Below, one piece after another: positions 34,531 to 42,324 of a stretch of 64,000 nt of DNA. Origin of the DNA: Streptomyces sp. CBMA291 (GTDB lineage: Bacteria > Actinomycetota > Actinomycetes > Streptomycetales > Streptomycetaceae); the NCBI RefSeq assembly GCF_014596525.1, contig NZ_MSJP01000003.1:26316-90315 (forward strand), given 5' to 3'. The translations under genes and the position numbers were made by a program. Numbering within the stretch: the first letter of the stretch is position 1; every line of letters begins with the position of its first letter. The notes under the pieces are model-generated. The model ran no database searches and was not told where the DNA came from. It saw only the letters and a program-made list of their open reading frames with translations.

Positions 34531-35118
34531 ATGGCCAGGGAATTCCAACGCGGCCACAAGGCCAGGATCAGCGATCTGACCGCGGGCACGGATCTGTACG
34601 TCGGTGTCCGGATCGACGCGCCCGGACTGACCTTCGACATCAGCTGCTTCGGACTCGACGCCGAGGAGCGGCTCTCCGACGACCGCTACTTCGTCTTCTT
34701 CAACCAGCCGAAGACACCCGAGGAATCCGTCCAGCTGCTGGGCCCCCAGGCCGGTGACACCGAGTCCTTCCGCGTCACGCTCGACCGCATACCCGCCCAT
34801 GTGCACCGGCTGTCCTTCACCGCGACCATCGACGGCGACGGCCAGATGTCCCGGATCGGCCCCGGCTATCTGCGGATCGTCGCGGGCGGCGAGGAGGTCG
34901 CGCGGTACGCCTTCACCGGCTCGGAGTTCTCCACCGAGCGCGCGGTGATGCTCGGCGACTTCTACCTCAAGGACGTGTGGCGCTTCGCCGCCGTCGGCCA
35001 GGGCTTCGACGGAGGGCTGGAGGCGCTGCTGCGCAACTTCGGAGGCGAGGTCGCCGAGGACGAGCCCGCCGCACCGACGCAGCAGACCGTGCAGACCACC
35101 GGTCCCAGGCTTCGCGTT
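34531..35118 (+). CDS. TerD-domain protein, 3' end lost at a junction
   Basis: The first 187 codons encode a complete TerD domain (ARISDLTAGTDLYVGVRI, FVFFNQPKTP, STERAVMLGDFYLKDVW), a calcium-binding stress-protein fold. Streptomyces homologues, as I recall them, continue through a long Pro/Gln linker into an AIM24-type domain. Here the linker starts (EDEPAAPTQQTVQ) but at about 35115 the DNA becomes the antisense of a ROK kinase gene. No stop occurs at the junction: the frame stays open to 36246, giving a possible 571-residue chimera that overlaps the LacI gene. The end coordinate given is the end of recognisable sequence. Probably a truncated or non-functional gene. Confidence 0.75.
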
Positions 35119-35535
35119 GTCATGGCCCCGGGCCGCACCGAGCCAGTGTTCGGCCGCCGCCATGGCGACGCCGTCGCCGACCAGGGTGACGGGCCGTCCG
35201 CCCGTCGCCCGGCGCACCCGTTCCACCAGCGGATACGCTCGCCAGCCCGGCACGTTGACCGGGCTGACGGTCCCCCGCTCGGCGTCCACGGGCCCCGCGC
35301 TGCCGATGCCGACGGCCCCGGCCGCGTCCCAGAGCGGGGAAGCGGACAGCCGCGTGAGCACCGCTTCGACCGCGCGCATCACCGTCTCGCCGTCCTCCCG
35401 CGCGGGCGTGGGCCGCAGGGCGCGGACCCGGATGTCTCCCCCGGCGTCGACCAGGGCTCCGGCGATCTTGGTGCCGCCGATGTCGAGGGCGATGACGAGG
35501 CCTTCGGCGGAGCCCGGGTCGGATTCGGTCTGCAT
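35118..35535 (-). pseudogene. ROK-family sugar kinase, 3' truncated
   Basis: N-terminal half of a ROK glucokinase-type protein: ATP-binding motif ALDIGGTKIAGALVD and then AVGIGSAGPVDAERG, GWRAYPLVERVR, LVGDGVAMAAAEHWLG. The homology ends at GHDNA; the following glycine-rich motif and the zinc-binding cysteine motif (CxCGxxGC) that define active ROK kinases are absent. The minus-strand frame stays open through the antisense of terD to 34525, so a 336-residue chimera could be translated, but it should lack activity. The ATG at 35535 has GGAG 11 nt upstream. It is divergent from a LacI regulator with a shared operator. Confidence 0.8.
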
Positions 35536-35600
35536 GGGCGCGGGATCTCCAGTCGGGGCGGGCGGAAGCAGGACGGTACCGTACAGTCTCCGCTCGGCTT

Positions 35601-35612
35601 GACAACGTTGTC
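35601..35612. promoter_or_regulatory. LacI-type operator overlapping a -35 box
   Basis: Perfect palindrome GACAACGTTGTC in the gap between the ROK remnant and the LacI gene. TTGACA (35599-35604) overlaps it and TATGCT at 35620-35625 is a possible -10 with a short 15-nt spacer. Palindromes with a central CG are typical LacI-family operators, so autorepression and control of the divergent kinase are likely. Confidence 0.75.
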
Positions 35613-35707
35613 CAGCCTCTATGCTTCGGCCCGAGAGAGACGGTCGGGCATCGCTCGGCAGAAGGCCGCCGCCCGATCTCCGACCCTTGACGGAGGAACC
35701 GCGCACC

Positions 35708-36742
35708 GTGGCCGACACCGCTCGCCGCCCCGACCACCGCTACGGAAACCGGCCCACGATGAAGGACGTCGCCGCGCGCGCAGGCGTCGGCCTGAAAACG
35801 GTGTCCCGGGTGGTGAACGGCGAGCCGGGGGTGACGGCGGAGACCGAGCGGCGGGTCCAGGCGGCCATCGAGGTGCTCGGGTTCCGCCGCAACGACAGCG
35901 CGAGGGTGCTGCGCAAGGGCCGCACCGCGACCGTCGGTCTCGTCCTGGAGGACCTCGCCGACCCGTTCTACGGTCCGCTCAGCCGGGCGGTGGAGGAGGT
36001 CGCGCGGGCGCACGGGGCGCTGCTCGTCAACGGGTCGAGCGCCGAGGACCCGGACCGGGAGCAGGAGTTGGCGCTCGCCCTGTGCGCGCGCCGGGTCGAC
36101 GGTCTGATCGTGATCCCCTCCGGCGACGACCACCGTTATCTGGAGCCGGAGATCAGGGCGGGTGTCGCCACCGTCTTCGTGGACCGGCCCGCGGGGCTCA
36201 TCGAGGCGGACGCCGTGCTCTCGGACAGTTTCGGCGGGTCCCTTGAGGGGGTGGCGCATCTGATCGCCCACGGGCATCGCCGGATCGGTTTCATCGGCGA
36301 CCGGCCCCGTATCCACACCTCGGCCGAGCGGCTGCGCGGCTACCGCGCGGCGATGGAGGACGCGGGGCTGCCGGTCAGGGACGCGTGGGTGGCGCTCGGG
36401 CCCACCGACCCCGGGCGGGTGCGTGCGGCGGTACGGGGGATGCTGACGGGACCGGAGCCCGTGACGGCGTTCTTCGCGGGGAACAACCGGGTGACGGTCA
36501 CGGTGGTCCGGGTCCTCGCCGGGCATCCCCGGCCGGTGGCGCTGGTCGGTTTCGACGACATCGAGCTGGCCGATCTGCTCGGCATCACCGTGATCGCCCA
36601 GGACGCCGCCGCCCTCGGCAGGACGGCGGCGGAGCGTCTGTTCCGGCGGCTCGAAGGGGGCGGCGGGGCGCCGGAGCGGGTGGTGCTCGGCACGACGCTC
36701 CTCGTCCGGGGCTCGGGGGAGCTGCCGCCGCCGGGCGCCTGA
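35708..36742 (+). CDS. LacI-family transcriptional regulator
   Basis: Repressor of 344 residues. The HTH and hinge are at residues 18-55 (MKDVAARAGVGLKTVSRVVN) and the periplasmic-binding-protein-like effector domain follows (TVGLVLEDLADPFYGPLSRA, GLIVIPSGDDHR, RIGFIGDRPR, VGFDDIELADLL). The effector is presumably a sugar or its phosphate, given the adjacent ROK kinase. The GTG at 35708 has GGAGG 11 nt upstream; ATG at 35759 starts at the HTH itself. The GACAACGTTGTC palindrome upstream is the likely operator. Confidence 0.9.
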   Translation: MADTARRPDHRYGNRPTMKDVAARAGVGLKTVSRVVNGEPGVTAETERRVQAAIEVLGFRRNDSARVLRKGRTATVGLVLEDLADPFYGPLSRAVEEVARAHGALLVNGSSAEDPDREQELALALCARRVDGLIVIPSGDDHRYLEPEIRAGVATVFVDRPAGLIEADAVLSDSFGGSLEGVAHLIAHGHRRIGFIGDRPRIHTSAERLRGYRAAMEDAGLPVRDAWVALGPTDPGRVRAAVRGMLTGPEPVTAFFAGNNRVTVTVVRVLAGHPRPVALVGFDDIELADLLGITVIAQDAAALGRTAAERLFRRLEGGGGAPERVVLGTTLLVRGSGELPPPGA

Positions 36743-36745
36743 CGG

Positions 36746-36775
36746 GCCCCGCCCCCGGCGAACCCGGGGCGGGGC
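36746..36775. terminator. Bidirectional terminator hairpin
   Basis: A 10-bp stem (36746-36755 with 36766-36775, GCCCCGCCCC arm) between the convergent LacI and DUF6986-like genes. Confidence 0.7.
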
Positions 36776-36786
36776 GGCGGCTCCGG

Positions 36787-38076
36787 CTACTCCGCCGAGG
36801 CGGTGAGGTCGCCCCGGCGCGGGGCGGCGAAGCGGTGGAGTGCGGCGCGGTCGAGTCCGGTGAGGGCGTCGACCTCGGCGGTGTCGAGGGCGCCGCAGTC
36901 GATGCCCCGGAGGAGGTAGGAGCCGAGGGCCTTGGCGGTGGCGGGCTCGTCCATGACGTCGCCGCCCGCGTGGTTGGCGTAGGCGGCCAGGCGCTTGGCT
37001 GCGGTCTCGAAGCCCTCGCGGTAGAAGGCGAAGACGGCTGCGTAGCGGGTGGGGATGTGGCCGGGGTGCATGTCCCAGCCCTGGTAGTAGGCGCGGGCGA
37101 GGGCGCGTCGGGTGAGGCCGTAGTGGAGGCGCCAGGCCTCGTGGACGTGGGCGGTGGTGCCGACGGGCAGGACGTTGGTGGAGCCGTCGGAGACGCGGAC
37201 TCCGGTGCCCGCGGCGGCGACCTGCATGATCGCCTTGGCGTGGTCGGCGGCCGGGTGGTCGCTCGCCTGGTAGGCGGCGGAGACGCCGAGGCAGGCGCTG
37301 TAGTCGAAGGTGCCGTAGTGCAGTCCGGTGGCGCGGCCCTCGGCGGCGCCGATCATCCGGGCGACGGCGGCGGTGCCGTCGGCGGCGAGGATGGACTGGC
37401 TGGTCTCGATCTGGATCTCGAAGCCGAGGCGGCCCGCGTCGAGGCCGTGCGCCTTCTCGAAGGCTTCGAGGAGGCGCACGAAGGCGGTGACCTGTTCGGG
37501 GTAGGTCACCTTGGGGAGGGTGAGGACGAGGCCTTCGGGGAGGCCGCCGTTCTCCATGAGGCCGGTGAGGAAGACGTCGGTGGTGCGGATGCCCCGGTCG
37601 CGTACGGCGGACTCCATGCACTTCATGCGGATGCCCGTGTACGGGGCCGCGGTGCCGTCGCGCCGGGCCTCGGTGACGAGGCGGGCGGCGCGGGCGGCGT
37701 CCCGGTCCTCGTCCGTGCCGGTGTAGCCGTCCTCGAAGTCGATGCGCAGGTCTTCGACGGGCTCGCGGCGCAGCTTGGCGACGACTCGGTCGTAGACGTC
37801 CTGGGCGAGGGCGTCGGGGAGGCCGAGGGCGGCGGCGAAGGAGGCGGCGTCGGGGGCGTGCTCGTCGAGGGCGGCGAGTGCCCGGTCACCCCAGGAGCGG
37901 ATGGTTCCGGCCTCGAAGGCGTCGCCCGGTACGTACACGGTGTGGACGGGCTGGCGGGTGCCGGGGTCCCCGGGGTAGCGGCGCTCCAGTTCGGCGTCCA
38001 CGGCGGCGAGGGAGGCGCTGATGTCCTCGCTGACCGCGCCCGCGAGGCTTGTCGGCACCTTCTCCTGCTGACCCAT
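36787..38076 (-). CDS. DUF6986-type, HpcH/malate-synthase-like aldolase protein
   Basis: Protein of 429 residues resembling the HpcH/HpaI aldolase and citrate-lyase beta/malate synthase superfamily. LRIDFEDGYTGTDEDRDAAR has the acidic DFEDG turn used for metal binding in that fold, and GLHYGTFDYSACLGVSAAYQ and MHPGHIPTRY are strongly conserved-looking. I believe it belongs to the actinobacterial DUF6986 group, but cannot verify this. The start at 38076 has GGAGGG at 7 nt. An inverted repeat TTCCG-N5-CGGAA lies just upstream and suggests an IclR-type regulator. A link to glyoxylate or purine catabolism is inference. Confidence 0.7.
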   Translation of the reverse strand: MGQQEKVPTSLAGAVSEDISASLAAVDAELERRYPGDPGTRQPVHTVYVPGDAFEAGTIRSWGDRALAALDEHAPDAASFAAALGLPDALAQDVYDRVVAKLRREPVEDLRIDFEDGYTGTDEDRDAARAARLVTEARRDGTAAPYTGIRMKCMESAVRDRGIRTTDVFLTGLMENGGLPEGLVLTLPKVTYPEQVTAFVRLLEAFEKAHGLDAGRLGFEIQIETSQSILAADGTAAVARMIGAAEGRATGLHYGTFDYSACLGVSAAYQASDHPAADHAKAIMQVAAAGTGVRVSDGSTNVLPVGTTAHVHEAWRLHYGLTRRALARAYYQGWDMHPGHIPTRYAAVFAFYREGFETAAKRLAAYANHAGGDVMDEPATAKALGSYLLRGIDCGALDTAEVDALTGLDRAALHRFAAPRRGDLTASAE

Positions 38077-38092
38077 CCCACACCCTCCTGTT

Positions 38093-38107
38093 TTCCGCTG
38101 AACGGAA
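38093..38107 (-). promoter_or_regulatory. TTCCG-N5-CGGAA inverted repeat
   Basis: Perfect 5-bp half sites with a 5-nt centre, 17 nt upstream of the DUF6986-like start codon. This layout is like IclR-family operators. It overlaps the ribosome-site side of the promoter region, so repression is more likely than activation. Confidence 0.5.
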
Positions 38108-38225
38108 TCGACAATCCGTATGGCGAAGTTAGTGGGCGGTGTTGCGCACGTCAATGGGTGTCCGGAAGGAGTCGGGCCCCTCGGTCGTACCTCCGGGAAC
38201 GGCCCGGCCGTGTGGCCGGAAACGG

Positions 38226-38264
38226 CCGGGGGCCGCGCGGTGACGATCACCACGCGGCCCCCGG
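38226..38264 (-). terminator. Terminator after etfA
   Basis: A 12-bp stem (38226-38237 with 38253-38264) extended inside by GGTGA/TCACC, 21 nt beyond the etfA stop on the minus strand. Confidence 0.85.
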
Positions 38265-38284
38265 ACCGGTACGACGAGGGAGGC

Positions 38285-39247
38285 TCAGCCCTTGCGGGAC
38301 TCGATCTCCTCGGTGAGCTGCGGGACGACGTCGAACAGGTCGCCGACGACGCCGTAGTCGACCAGCTCGAAGATCGGCGCCTCGGCGTCCTTGTTGATCG
38401 CGACGATCGTCTTCGAGGTCTGCATGCCCGCGCGGTGCTGGATCGCGCCGGAGATGCCGGAGGCGATGTACAGCTGCGGCGAGACCGACTTGCCGGTCTG
38501 GCCGACCTGGCTGGAGTGCGGGTACCAGCCGGCGTCGACGGCGGCGCGGGAGGCGCCGACGGCGGCACCGAGCGAGTCGGCGAGCGCCTCGATGATCGCG
38601 AAGTTCTCGGCGCCGTTGACGCCTCGGCCGCCGGAGACCACGATCGCGGCCTCGGTCAGCTCCGGGCGGCCGGTGGACTCGCGCGGGGTGCGGGCGGTCA
38701 CCTTGGTGCCGGTGGCCAGCGCGCCGAAGGAGACCGCGAGGGCCTCGACGGCGCCGGCGGCCGGGGCGGCCTCGACGGGGGCCGAGTTCGGCTTGACCGT
38801 GATGACCGGGGTGCCCTTGGAGACACGGGACTTGGTGGTGAAGGAGGCGGCGAACGCGGCCTGCGTCGCGACCGGGCCCTCGTCTCCGGCTTCCAGGTCC
38901 ACGGCGTCGGTGATGAGGCCGGAGCCGATGCGGACGGCGAGGCGGGCCGCGATCTCCTTGCCCTCGGCGGAGGACGGGACGAGCACGGCGGCCGGGGACA
39001 CGGCCTCGTAGGCGGCCTGGAGGGCGTCGACCTTCGGGACGACGAGGTACTCGGCGAACTCCGGCGCGTCGGCGGTGAGGACCTTCACCGCGCCGTGCTC
39101 GGCGAGCGCGGCGGCGGTGTCGGCGGCGCCGTTGCCGAGGGCGACGGCGACCGGCTCGCCGATGCGGCGGGCGAGGGTCAGCAGCTCCAGGGTGGGCTTG
39201 CGGACGGCTCCGTCGACGTGGTCGACGTAGACGAGGATCTCAGCCAT
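38285..39247 (-). CDS. etfA: Electron transfer flavoprotein subunit alpha
   Basis: FAD-binding subunit of ETF, 320 residues. The C-terminal FAD domain is clear: [19 protein letters not shown], then [37 protein letters not shown] and [23 protein letters not shown] takes electrons from acyl-CoA dehydrogenases and passes them to the quinone pool through ETF-QO. The start at 39247 has AGGAG upstream. It follows etfB by 88 nt in one operon ending at a strong terminator. Confidence 0.96.
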   Translation of the reverse strand: MAEILVYVDHVDGAVRKPTLELLTLARRIGEPVAVALGNGAADTAAALAEHGAVKVLTADAPEFAEYLVVPKVDALQAAYEAVSPAAVLVPSSAEGKEIAARLAVRIGSGLITDAVDLEAGDEGPVATQAAFAASFTTKSRVSKGTPVITVKPNSAPVEAAPAAGAVEALAVSFGALATGTKVTARTPRESTGRPELTEAAIVVSGGRGVNGAENFAIIEALADSLGAAVGASRAAVDAGWYPHSSQVGQTGKSVSPQLYIASGISGAIQHRAGMQTSKTIVAINKDAEAPIFELVDYGVVGDLFDVVPQLTEEIESRKG

Positions 39248-39335
39248 GGGACTTTCATCTCCTGCGAACGAAAAAGGGGCGGTCGGAAGGGCTCGCACGG
39301 GCCGGGAGGGTGCGTCCGGCCCGCGGGGCTGAGTC

Positions 39336-40121
39336 CTAGATGAACTTCTGCTCCGCGAGGAAGCCGGCGAGCTGCCTGCCGCCCTCGCCCTCGTCCTTGA
39401 CGATCGTTCCGGCGGTGCGCGCCGGACGCTCGGTGGCGGAGTCGACCGCGGTCCAGGAGCCTTCGAGACCCACTTCCCCGGCTTCGAGGCCGAGGTCGGA
39501 GAGGTCGAGGGACTCGACCGGCTTCTTCTTGGCCGCCATGATGCCCTTGAAGGAGGGGTAGCGCGCCTCGCCGGACTGGTCGGTCACGGAGACGACGGCC
39601 GGGAGGGAGGCCTCCAGCTGCTCGGAGGCGGTGTCGCCGTCGCGGCGGCCGGTGACCTTGCCGTCCTCGATGCCGACCTCGGAGAGCAGGGTGACCTGCG
39701 GGACGCCCAGACGCTCGGCGAGGATGGCCGGGAGGACGCCCATGACGCCGTCGGTGGAGGCCATGCCCGCGATGACGACGTCGTAGCCGGTCTTCTCGAT
39801 CGCCTTGGCGAGCACCAGGGAGGTGGCCATGACGTCGCTGCCGTGCAGGTCGTCGTCCTCGACGTGGACGGCCTTGTCGGCGCCCATGGAGAGCGCCTTG
39901 CGCAGGGCGTCCTTGGCGTCCTCGGGGCCGACGGTGACCACGGTGACCTCGGCGTCGTCGGCCTCTTCGGCGATCTGGAGCGCCTGCTCGACCGCGTACT
40001 CGTCAAGCTCCGACAGCAGGCCGTCGACGTCGTCGCGGTCGACGGTCAGGTCATCGGCGAAGTGCCGGTCGCCGGTGGCGTCGGGCACGTACTTCACACA
40101 GACAACGATCCTCAAGCTCAC
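39336..40121 (-). CDS. etfB: Electron transfer flavoprotein subunit beta
   Basis: AMP-binding subunit of ETF, 261 residues. Family features include LRIVVCVKYVPDATGDRHF, NAVDEYAVEQALQIAEE-like (here LDEYAVEQALQIAEEAD), SMGADKAVHVED, and GMASTDGVMGVLPAILAERL followed by the C-terminal arm that wraps the alpha subunit. The GTG at 40121 is preceded by AGGAG. The region upstream holds a small palindrome that may bind a fatty-acid regulator. Confidence 0.96.
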   Translation of the reverse strand: MSLRIVVCVKYVPDATGDRHFADDLTVDRDDVDGLLSELDEYAVEQALQIAEEADDAEVTVVTVGPEDAKDALRKALSMGADKAVHVEDDDLHGSDVMATSLVLAKAIEKTGYDVVIAGMASTDGVMGVLPAILAERLGVPQVTLLSEVGIEDGKVTGRRDGDTASEQLEASLPAVVSVTDQSGEARYPSFKGIMAAKKKPVESLDLSDLGLEAGEVGLEGSWTAVDSATERPARTAGTIVKDEGEGGRQLAGFLAEQKFI

Positions 40122-40198
40122 GCCGGCTCTCCTACTGCATCGTCATAACTTGGCTGCCTTGTCGCTTGGCAGCATAGGCGCCTGAAGGGCGGGTTTCC

Positions 40199-40223
40199 GG
40201 TCGGGGCGGCGGACGCCCCGACC
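40199..40223 (-). terminator. Terminator after the flavin reductase gene
   Basis: A 10-bp perfect stem (40199-40208 with 40214-40223) with a 5-nt loop, between the flavin reductase gene and etfB on the minus strand. Confidence 0.65.
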
Positions 40224-40230
40224 GAAATAT

Positions 40231-40242
40231 TACTCGCCAGTA
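40231..40242 (-). promoter_or_regulatory. TACT-N4-AGTA palindrome upstream of etfBA
   Basis: TACTCGCCAGTA, flanked by an A/T-rich stretch, about 110 nt upstream of etfB. Similar palindromes are bound by TetR-family fatty-acid degradation repressors in actinobacteria, so acyl-CoA-dependent control of etfBA is plausible. Confidence 0.45.
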
Positions 40243-40321
40243 GACCCAGTTGGCGACCGGTAAGCAAGCGCTCAGGAATGTGATCTGCCCAACGCGCGGA
40301 AAGCCGTCCGCGCGGGAACTC

Positions 40322-40846
40322 TCAGTCGCGCAGGGCGTTGAAGCGGCCGTGGTGGTAGAGCAGCGGCCGGCCCGCCCCGTCGGGGTCGCCCGCGATCGCC
40401 TGCGCGATCACGATCCGGTGGTCCCCCGCGGGCACCCGGGCCACCACACGGCAGACCAGCCAGGCGAGGACGCCGTCGAGCACGGGGACGCCCTCGGGGC
40501 CGGTGCTCCAGCGGGTCCCCTCGCCGAAGCGGTCGGCTCCGCTGCGCGCGAAGAGGGCGGCCAGCTCCTGCTGGTGCTCGCCGAGTATGTGCACGCCGAT
40601 GTGCTCGGCCTCGGCGAGCACGGGCCAGCTGGAGGAGGAGACACCCACCCCGAAGGAGATCAAGGGGGGCTCGGCGGCGACGGAGTTGAGCGAGGTGGCG
40701 GTGAAACCGACGGGGTGCTCGCCGTGCGCGGTGACGACCGCGACACCGGCCGCGTGCCGGCGGAAGACGGAGCGGAGCAGGTCGGGAGAGGCCTGCCGGG
40801 GGACGCCGAGAGGGGGAACGGTACGAAGCTCGGGCGAAACCGTCAT
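40322..40846 (-). CDS. Flavin reductase family protein
   Basis: FMN-binding split-barrel flavin reductase-like protein of 174 residues. Recognisable are SVFRRHAAGVAVVTAHGEHP, GFTATSLNSVAAEPPLISFG, HIGVHILGEHQQELA and the C-terminal LLYHHGRFNALRD. It reduces free FMN or FAD with NAD(P)H for a partner monooxygenase. The start at 40846 follows AGAAGGAC. A short open frame with the HVDLAR motif of cysteine leader peptides precedes it, which links it to sulphur metabolism, perhaps as partner of an alkanesulphonate-type monooxygenase; none is in the window. Confidence 0.88.
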   Translation of the reverse strand: MTVSPELRTVPPLGVPRQASPDLLRSVFRRHAAGVAVVTAHGEHPVGFTATSLNSVAAEPPLISFGVGVSSSSWPVLAEAEHIGVHILGEHQQELAALFARSGADRFGEGTRWSTGPEGVPVLDGVLAWLVCRVVARVPAGDHRIVIAQAIAGDPDGAGRPLLYHHGRFNALRD

Positions 40847-40892
40847 GGAGTTGTCCTTCTGCGAGGGCTGCATGGAAGTGGTCCTGGGGTCG

Positions 40893-40973
40893 TCAGACAC
40901 CCGGACAGCGCGCGCTCGCGTTGCGGGCCAGGTCCACATGGGGCCGGCCGTAGAGAAGGAGTTCTGGGGGCAC
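40893..40973 (-). CDS. Candidate cysteine-responsive leader peptide
   Basis: Short frame of 26 codons starting with GTG and ending ARCPGV. It contains RPHVDLARNASARC, very close to the conserved tail of actinobacterial leader peptides that precede sulphur-assimilation genes (consensus near HVDLxRVAxALC). In those, a ribosome slowing at the Cys codon opens expression of the downstream gene. It lies 46 nt upstream of the flavin reductase start. No good ribosome site is visible, so the start is uncertain. Confidence 0.6.
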   Translation of the reverse strand: MPPELLLYGRPHVDLARNASARCPGV

Positions 40974-41043
40974 ACCGTCAGGGTGACGATCGTTGCCGCG
41001 TGCAGTCAAGCGCGTACCGCGATGTGGGAGGAGTGTCACGGCG

Positions 41044-41358
41044 TCAGAGCACCCGGCCCAGGGCCGCGATGACATCCGCCGTGCGGGGCTGCCCGGCGGC
41101 GCGCCGCATGATGCGACCCGCCGCGTCGAGGACGAGGACGGTGGGAGTGCGGGTGACCCCGAGTTCGCGGACGAGCGCGAGCCGCTCCTCCGCGTCGATC
41201 TCCACGTGCCCGACGCCCGGGACCATGGCGGCGACCTCGGCCAGGGTGCGGCGGGTGGCGCGGCAGGGCTGACAGAAAGCGCTGGAGAACTGGACGAGGG
41301 TGGCCCGCTCCCCCAGCGGCGCGCCGAGCACCTCCGGATCAAGGATCCCGGTGGTCAT
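41044..41358 (-). CDS. Thioredoxin-family protein
   Basis: Thioredoxin fold protein of 104 residues. The active site is SSAFCQPCRATRR (Cys29, Cys32), with Phe in place of the usual Trp before the first Cys and Gln in place of Gly. The cis-Pro region is GVTRTPTVLVLD. A thiol reductase for an unknown target; the altered active site suggests a special rather than general thioredoxin. The start at 41358 follows GGAGGGGG. It is divergent from the acyltransferase gene. Confidence 0.88.
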   Translation of the reverse strand: MTTGILDPEVLGAPLGERATLVQFSSAFCQPCRATRRTLAEVAAMVPGVGHVEIDAEERLALVRELGVTRTPTVLVLDAAGRIMRRAAGQPRTADVIAALGRVL

Positions 41359-41586
41359 CCTTCCCCCTCCTCCGCTTCGTTTCCGTTCCCCGTGGTGCAG
41401 CGTCACACGAGAGCATTCGATTCCCGCCCCCGCAACCGCGAGTGACGAGAATCTCCCCGTATGAAGCCGTCTGGACTGGTCACGACGGCCCACATGGGGC
41501 ACGATCTGCCCAAAGCCGAAAACCTACGGCCGCGTAACTTCGCCGGGAGACCCTCCCCAGGCAGACGAAGAAGAGGTTCCTCTCCG

Positions 41587-42309
41587 ATGGCAGAACTCGT
41601 CTACCGGCCGGTCATCGGTGCCGCGCTCACCCTGTTCAAGGCACTCGATCTGAAGATCGACACCCAGGGTTCCGAGCACATCCCGCGGACCGGAGGGGCG
41701 GTGCTGGTCAGCAACCACATCAGCTACCTCGACTTCATCTTCACCGGGCTCGCGGCCCGCCCGCAGAAGCGTCTGGTGCGCTTCATGGCGAAGGACTCGG
41801 TCTTCCGGCACAAGGTCTCGGGACCGCTCATGCGCGGCATGAAGCACATCCCGGTGGACCGCACCCAGGGCGAGCACGCCTACCGGCACGCCCTGGAGTC
41901 GCTGCGCGCCGGGGAGATCATCGGCGTCTTCCCCGAGGCGACGATCTCCCCCTCGTTCACGCTGAAGGGCTTCAAGACGGGCGCGGCGCGCCTCGCGCAG
42001 GAGGCGGGCGTCCCGCTGGTCCCGATGGCGCTGTGGGGCACCCAGCGGATCTGGACGAAGGGCCGGCCGAGGAACTTCAAGCGCAGCCACATCCCGGTGA
42101 CGATCCGGGTCGGCGAGCCCGTGGAGGCGCCCGCCGACCAGTACGCGGGCGCGATCACCCGTCGGCTGCGCGGACGCGTCCAGGAGCTTCTGGAGGCGGC
42201 CCAGCGCGCCTATCCGGTCCGCCCCAAGGACGCGGGCGACACCTGGTGGGTGCCCGCGCACCTCGGGGGTACGGCTCCGACGCCCGCCCAGGTCAAGGAA
42301 GCCGGCTGA
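41587..42309 (+). CDS. 1-acyl-sn-glycerol-3-phosphate acyltransferase (PlsC-type)
   Basis: Membrane-associated acyltransferase of 240 residues for phospholipid synthesis. The catalytic motif is NHISYLD (Asn43-Asp49), followed by the second motif GMKHIPVDRT and the third VFPEATISPS, which has EAT where many homologues have EGT. The fourth motif is GVPLVPMALWG. The start at 41587 (MAELVYRP) is chosen because the conserved region begins there; AAGAGG lies about 12 nt upstream. Confidence 0.9.
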   Translation: MAELVYRPVIGAALTLFKALDLKIDTQGSEHIPRTGGAVLVSNHISYLDFIFTGLAARPQKRLVRFMAKDSVFRHKVSGPLMRGMKHIPVDRTQGEHAYRHALESLRAGEIIGVFPEATISPSFTLKGFKTGAARLAQEAGVPLVPMALWGTQRIWTKGRPRNFKRSHIPVTIRVGEPVEAPADQYAGAITRRLRGRVQELLEAAQRAYPVRPKDAGDTWWVPAHLGGTAPTPAQVKEAG

Positions 42310-42324
42310 CCCTGGCGGGGTGGC

